Positions 60,701 to 64,000 of a stretch of 64,000 nucleotides of DNA are shown in pieces. A program made the position numbers and the translations under genes. Source of the DNA: Prorocentrum cordatum (taxonomy: Eukaryota; Sar; Dinophyceae; Prorocentrales; Prorocentraceae); assembly GCA_963575745.1 (NCBI GenBank), contig CAUYUJ010002047.1, forward strand, positions 549,912 to 613,911. The letters are read 5' to 3'. The notes beneath the pieces were generated by a model. It ran no database searches and had not been told where the DNA came from. It was given only the letters and a program-made list of their open reading frames with translations. The number at the start of each line of letters is the position of its first letter. Position 1 is the stretch's first letter.

Positions 60701-61972
60701 CAGCCTGTGGGACAGGGCGATGAAGTTGTCGACGTAGACCGTGTGCGCCATTCCCTGCTGCAGGTCAGGCGCGGGCCGACGGTCCACAAGTCGACGGCCA
60801 AAATGGCCCGGAAGCGCTCGGGCGGTCACCGCCTCGTTCAGGCTCTGGCATATCCATAGGCTGATGCTCCAGCCCATCGGCGGGCACCGAAAGCACGGTA
60901 CCACCCAGGCCGAGGGTCTCACGGGCGTGCCGTCGGACAGGTTCACCAGCCCGAGGTCGCCAGCCCTCACCTTGGGCAGCCCGAAGTAGCGGCGCAGCCA
61001 CTGTGGGAGCTCGATCTGGTAGAACGCGTCGCAGATGTCGACCCCCCCGATGCTGATGGGCTCGTCGCCGTCGACCGAGATCTGGGCGAACGCCGAGCCC
61101 GTCGCCAGCTCCACGGGGTCTGCGGGCGCAAACCTAAGCGAAGCGTGCCTCCCGTCGAGGATCATCCGCAGCGACCCGTTCTTCTTGCGTACGAAAAACA
61201 TGCCAACGTAACACTCCGCCGAGCTGCTGAAGTCCACCAGCCCGGCGCTCATAAGCCGCCGCACCACCATTTTATAGAGGCGCGGGTTGCGAAGGGCAGG
61301 GTCCGTGTAGAGCCGTCTCGGACCCACCTCCTTGATGCGCTCCATCCCCAGCTGTTGGGGCAAGAGTAACTCTTTCAGCCGGCGAGCGATGTTCTGGCCT
61401 GCCATCTCGTCGATAGCCTCCAGGGCGGCGGGCTGGCTGCCGGCAGGAGGCAGGGAGATGGAGTCGACGAGGTCGAAACTCACCGGGGCAACCAACGTGG
61501 CGTCACCCTCGTATGATTGAGATATCCGGAGCTCCTCGAGGGCTCCTGGACCGTCCAAGCCCTCTGGGCACGGGCCAAACCTCACAGCGGCTTGTCGGAG
61601 CTCCGAGAGGACGAGGGCGTGGCCAGCGGCAGGCACCGGCATGCCAGCGGGCGCTTGACGGCGCGCCACGGGCGGGCAGCCCCACAGGTCGTTCAGCGCG
61701 TCGGTCATCTCCTCGACCATGCCGTGAACGTGCGACCGCTTCTCAAGGCGCCTGCGCACTGACCTTGAAGGCGGGGAAGTCGTAGTGGGAGAAGAGGCTC
61801 CAGCGCCAAAGTAGGGTAAAGGAAAGAGATCACGCTGGCGAAAGTCGGCGCTGGAGTGGGAAGCCTCATGTACAGGTAGATCCGCTGTACCCGCGAGGCC
61901 CACGGGCACCCCCTCTATCAGCCTGGTTGACTCTCGGGCGAGGGGCACCCGAGAGCCGCCCGCGTCGCTCAT
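57725..61972 (-). CDS. DIRS ORF2: reverse transcriptase, RNase H, methyltransferase-like domain
   Basis: 1415-codon frame starting at ATG 61972, which overlaps the ORF1 stop (ATGA). Reverse transcriptase occupies about residues 250-460: FFVRKKNGSLRMILDGRHAS (fingers), VDICDAFYQIEL with catalytic Asp 312, CPPMGWSISLW (motif B), and YVDN 413-416, where the second Asp of the usual YxDD is Asn. RNase H follows at about 560-775: VDASWWGAG (Asp 568), LEGRAL (Glu 696), ILNDSM (Asp 723), and HNSADPASR with Asp 772. Residues about 790-1160 are low-complexity Ala/Gly/Pro/Arg and are probably out-of-frame translation over the recombinase. Residues about 1165-1405 form a Rossmann methyltransferase-like domain: FLEVFSGSGRMAAAW (SAM-binding), ATPCQS (Pro-Cys, 1231-1232), VIENPS (1293-1298), TPWRKRT. 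Product role: copying element RNA to DNA in a virus-like particle; the role of the C-terminal domain is unknown. Confidence 0.85.
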   Translation of the reverse strand: MSDAGGSRVPLARESTRLIEGVPVGLAGTADLPVHEASHSSADFRQRDLFPLPYFGAGASSPTTTSPPSRSVRRRLEKRSHVHGMVEEMTDALNDLWGCPPVARRQAPAGMPVPAAGHALVLSELRQAAVRFGPCPEGLDGPGALEELRISQSYEGDATLVAPVSFDLVDSISLPPAGSQPAALEAIDEMAGQNIARRLKELLLPQQLGMERIKEVGPRRLYTDPALRNPRLYKMVVRRLMSAGLVDFSSSAECYVGMFFVRKKNGSLRMILDGRHASLRFAPADPVELATGSAFAQISVDGDEPISIGGVDICDAFYQIELPQWLRRYFGLPKVRAGDLGLVNLSDGTPVRPSAWVVPCFRCPPMGWSISLWICQSLNEAVTARALPGHFGRRLVDRRPAPDLQQGMAHTVYVDNFIALSHRLREVRDAATAVQGELTASDLPSHPVEASVGGDTLGWHFDEDKPVIGLSVRLRWRLRLGIGELLEQGWCSGHTMMKVISHFTSRALIRRELLSCLGAVYGFMGDGGRERRRLTPAVRRELAWCRALLPLCFRGAGRPLSPVASCVDASWWGAGVTEKTITSDQARRLSIFNERWRFSRDGEQQVAPRDKALASESKQAQRITSSCIKQASSEPYRDPAVIAAAMEQQVPFRVEPKPNQGEEITFEEVPEEVWAEGWHRVLSTPWTRREAQVVLEGRALVLCLKHRLRAARNFNTTHIILNDSMAPVLALLKGRSSSPPLLRICRQACALLLASGSSAIWRWVPSEHNSADPASRDQAGDTPEAVRIKTSKLDASCPPAQALGLWEDGGGNAGVGPRRQGGPCRAGDAGSQEADCGCGCCGRSPAAGQAACSAGDCSAPSRGRPLGSPSAGGGEPFSFPPGCGPPPGLDPPGGVPGRGQEQRRVDADGGLCLRAFDPRAAAVAPAVGGTGSQDLVLPGAAAAAAAADALTACGVPHRGDVVLQGPGGVRWAHRAHARPVPEAARGAGFRAVAAHPAKAHRCRGAAPVVHGPPAVRHADPIHDRHARRDPAGGLHPLPEGATPRAGAAPPDARWPPPFSGGPGAVERPRQGRLCRARPAGLEQPDARAQWRKPRAVRGGAASAGHPHARQVVDRRRASMLRRGEAGAGASSRAAARPAATCQAGAPRAWRHPVGELASWVRHSRSGVFLEVFSGSGRMAAAWRLRFHSQHAAFELDIRHDADSDLLLRRIRQQVRGWVRSRLIVAIWIATPCQSMSRARNRPNGPPPLRTALFPLGLPGLSPGDQLKVERGNALATFSFSLFLLARSLNIPVVIENPSASWLWQLPGARSLIRIRNTRIADFDFCAFSTPWRKRTRLLYCHLNLDPLIPYKCSGRGVCSFSRRPHQVLEGKDASGIFWTHIAEPYPKDFCRLVAKCFQQALRNHSFLSLGRFVEA
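58492..59320 (-). CDS. Tyrosine recombinase in an overlapping frame of ORF2
   Basis: A frame shifted relative to ORF2, open from 59727 and ending at 58492. From about 59310 it gives a recombinase-like sequence: EEFLDGGKSSAVWMLMAAFA, a basic LWAARAAKTWSCLAPPRPRP stretch, TLDLYPRPREALDFV (box I, catalytic Arg), LMHGHNGASHELF (box II region), and RARWSTDAALQCYAEG with Trp and the candidate nucleophilic Tyr at about 58612-58614. The usual L-R-H of box II reads H-G-H here (codon GGG), so the second catalytic Arg appears lost. The frame ends within a few bases of where the methyltransferase-like domain resumes in the ORF2 frame. Either two frameshifts (programmed or mutational) or separate translation is required. 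Role: integration of the circular cDNA. Confidence 0.7.
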
Positions 61973-63511
61973 GATGTTTGAGCGCGACGCTCCTCACGGG
62001 CCATCCTGATCTGCTTCAGGTTCCCTGCGTCGCGCTCCATCTGGTTGGAGACGTGCTCCAGCAGCAGCGGGCATATCCTCGAGCGGCCATCCTCCTTGGC
62101 CGCTCCTGTGAACACCGCCGCTTCGTCCACGATGCCGTACCGGGGGAGCCCTCCTCCCCGACCTCGGCCCTTCTTCCTGCCGTTGCCCTCATCGCCGCCC
62201 CTCGAGCCTCCCGACTGCTGCGCCTCGAACTCCGTAGAAGGCCTGTACTCGTAAAGCTGCGCCTGACGAATGGTCAGCTCCGCCGCCACCAGGTCGAGGA
62301 TACCCCACTGGTCCCAGCACCCGAGCTGCTCGATCATCCTCACTATGCTCGCACAGTGAGCGACCCCGAGATCCTCCCTCGTGAGATCGGAGAAGGCAAC
62401 GAAGCGGTTGTAGTGCTCCACAGGACCGTTCCTCGGCCTGTCGATGAACTCCGCGCACCATGGCATGGTCCCGATCCCGTCGAGCAGCCACCTGGGGAAG
62501 TGATTCTCCACCATCGTCGGCACCGCCTCGTGCCATCCCAGTCGCTGCCAGGAGCCGCCAGGTCGAGGTGGCACGCCCAGCAACCTGACGTCCGCCCCGC
62601 CGACCGCGCACCGGGACACCAACGGATCCCACGAGATCCTACGGATGGCGCCCCAGCCTGCGGTCAGTCTCGGGAGGCCGATGTCACACTCGGTCCGCTC
62701 GGCCCCGTTGAGCAGGACAGCGTCGCCACGATTGCCACCACCGGTGCTCTCGATGGGCACCCCCAATGGGGCCTGCACGGCGGGCGGCCCAACCACTCCG
62801 GCCACGGCCGGCGGCGCTGCGCCAGCGGCGCCCGCTGCATGGGGCGCCGGCGACCGGCCCGGCGGCGGCCGCGAGGGGCCCTGCGGCGGGGGCGGTGGCG
62901 GCGCCGGCCCGGCCCGCGCGCACCAGTGGCGCGGACGGCGCTGCTCCGGCGGCGGCTCCGCCCGCGGGCCCGTGAGCGGCCGGGCCAGCGCCAGGACCGC
63001 CTGGTCCAGGGGCGGCTGAGGTGAAGTCGAACTCCAGGTAGGAGCCGCCAGCGAGGAGCAGGTGTGGCCCGCCATCAACGCGCTCGCGGTCCGAGGGCAG
63101 CTCGTCAGCCCCCTGCACGAGAGCGTCCTGGATGGCGACCGCCTCCCACGTGCTCGGCACGCGTCTGAACCCGTATATCTGGTTCGGGTCCACACCCCGC
63201 AGCGCCTGGCGCGTCGGGCTGAAGGCCACGGTGACGATGTCTGTGCTCCTCTGACCGTACCGCTCCTCGTACACGACCTGAGCGGTCGCCTGGCAGTGGA
63301 CCACACCACACGAGAGGGCAGGGCACGACGCCGACGGGCTCGCCGGCGAGGAGGGATACGAAGGCGCCGTAGGACACGTCGGCGCTCGCGATATCCAGGC
63401 CGCCAGCAGGCTGGAACTTGCGCCCAAGAGCCACACGAAGGGTCTGCTAACCATCCGCGCCTCTGCCTGGACAGGTGCCCCCAGCTCGCTGGAATAAAGG
63501 CTTGAGCACAC
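61969..63511 (-). CDS. DIRS ORF1, Gag-like, one apparent frameshift
   Basis: The N-terminal part is in the frame starting at ATG 63511 inside repeat A1 (a second ATG at 63454 begins MVSRPFVWLLG). It gives VVYEERYGQRSTDIVTVAFS then YGFRRVPSTWEAVAIQDALV and SYLEFDFTSAAP. In an Ala/Pro/Gly-rich linker at about 62780-63000 the coding sense moves to another frame. That frame gives LLGVPPRPGGSWQRLGWHEA, FIDRPRNGPVEHYNRFVAFS, then MIEQLGCWDQWGILDLVAAE and a basic Gly/Lys-rich tail ending at TGA 61969-61971. The LxxWDQWxxxDLVAAELxxR form resembles the Gag-like proteins of other dinoflagellate retroelements. The frame that is open back to 63609 starts outside the element and is not the native N-terminus. 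Role: nucleic-acid-binding or capsid protein (inferred). Confidence 0.65.
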
Positions 63512-63573
63512 GTGTCAGCGGCCCTCTCCCGCTTCCCACACGCAACAAAGAATCTATGGCACGCCATTGCAAT
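63498..63573 (-). repeat. Terminal repeat A1
   Basis: 76 bp, element 5' end, identical to A2. It contains the first candidate ATG of ORF1 (63511). Confidence 0.95.
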
Positions 63574-63680
63574 GTTCTCATCTTTCCTGGATGTTCGTCT
63601 TCCCCACACACTTCCATTTGTTTCCTATATTTCCCTGGGTATCATCGATTCATTGTGTCTGCGTGTTTTCTCCCATCCTG
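63574..63680 (+). mobile_element. Family Y copy 7, right piece
   Basis: GTTCTCATCTTTCCTGGATG then TCGTCTTCCCC, TCCTATATTTCCCTGGG, CGATTCATTGTGTCTGCGTG and CTCCCATCCTG: the interior and right end of Y, continuing the piece at 57216-57255. Confidence 0.85.
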
Positions 63681-63775
63681 GTTTATGACAATCCCAGGGC
63701 TGAGGGAGGTCCCCAGGAACACGAAAACGGCGAAACGTCTGAGGACCCGTTTCCCTCAGGACCTGCTTCCTTCAT
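63681..63775 (+). mobile_element. Family X, right piece of a split copy
   Basis: GTTTATGACAATCCCAGGGC, GAGGTCCCCAGGAACACGAA and ACGGCGAAACG match the distal half of X. Pairs with 57160-57215. 63776-64000 has no recognised feature. Confidence 0.65.
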
Positions 63776-64000
63776 GGCGAGGAGGAAGGCAGGGAGCCAA
63801 CAAACGACGTGTGCGCCCAGCTGTGCACATGAACACGGCCGATCCGCGAGACTGGCCGCGTGATACGAACACTCGGGCAATGCGTACTGTCGAAACCAGC
63901 GTGGACTCATGTACGTGTAGGTCTCTCTTTCGCTCCTGATGAAGAGAAGGGAAGCGGGGCGGCACGAGGGCGACAAAGGATCGTCATCGTCGCCACCGCT

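Larger units (their letters stand above)
57256..63573 (-). mobile_element. DIRS-order (tyrosine recombinase) retrotransposon with split direct repeats
   Basis: 6318-bp element. In its own (minus) orientation the order is A1 (63573-63498), ORF1, ORF2, B1 (57679-57530), A2 (57531-57456), a 50-base linker, then B2 (57405-57256). A1/A2 are identical over 76 bp and B1/B2 over 150 bp. A1-ORFs-B1-A2-B2 is the split-direct-repeat architecture of PAT/Ngaro-type elements, which integrate a circular cDNA with a tyrosine recombinase and make no target duplication. Both ends lie inside one Y element, confirming the boundaries. Identical terminal repeats suggest a young insertion, although ORF1 and the recombinase have frame problems. 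Confidence 0.9.

Noticed and set aside
61969-63609. 546-residue ORF starting at 63609 as native ORF1
   Set aside because: Its start lies in the flanking Y element outside terminal repeat A1, and its first 170 residues lack the protein-like sequence that is present in the alternative frame starting at 63511.

Overview
The window is nuclear DNA of a dinoflagellate. The decisive evidence is a near-complete copy of the dinoflagellate trans-spliced leader at 7090-7110, directly upstream of a coiled-coil ORF. Supporting evidence is the GC-rich non-bacterial composition, dense short inverted-repeat elements, dinoflagellate-type retrotransposon proteins, and a putative GA-AG intron flanked by a direct repeat. 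I see no operons, rRNA genes, CRISPR arrays or convincing tRNAs. Most long open frames (poly-Glu/Gly/Arg, poly-Ser/Pro/Leu, His/Thr or Cys/Val repeats) are translations of simple repeats and are not listed.

Layout. 1-7.1 kb is simple repeat (CTACTCA-like array, GGA tracts, two CA arrays) with the first copies of several MITE-like families. 7.09-12.2 kb is a decayed plus-strand LINE-like retroelement: spliced leader, ORF1 pieces, and a frameshifted reverse transcriptase that keeps motifs A, B and C. It is interrupted by other repeats. 12.9-13.7 kb is a minus-strand hypothetical ORF split by a short element. 13.8-18.7 kb is stacked MITEs. 19.0-20.1 kb holds pieces of a probable histidine-phosphatase gene on the minus strand. 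20-32 kb is almost wholly short elements (families X, Y, T, N, W, K, Z, P, Q), some nested with visible target duplications. 32-45 kb is mainly GGA/CCT and other triplet tracts, minisatellites and an array bounded by inverted flanks. 45.3-46.9 kb is a 77-bp satellite with a three-unit higher-order pattern. 47-57 kb is simple repeats, foldback elements and segmental duplications.

The standout is 57256-63573 on the minus strand: a full-length tyrosine-recombinase (DIRS-order) retrotransposon. Its termini are split direct repeats in the order A1-ORFs-B1-A2-B2. ORF1 is Gag-like with one apparent frame break. It overlaps ORF2 by ATGA. ORF2 carries reverse transcriptase, RNase H and a C-terminal domain with cytosine-methyltransferase-like motifs, and the tyrosine recombinase lies in an overlapping frame. 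The element sits inside a copy of short element Y, which itself sits inside a copy of short element X.

Family letters (X, Y, T, N and so on) are local labels for this annotation. Repeat boundaries were read by eye and are usually good to a few bases where terminal inverted repeats or target duplications are visible, otherwise to tens of bases.
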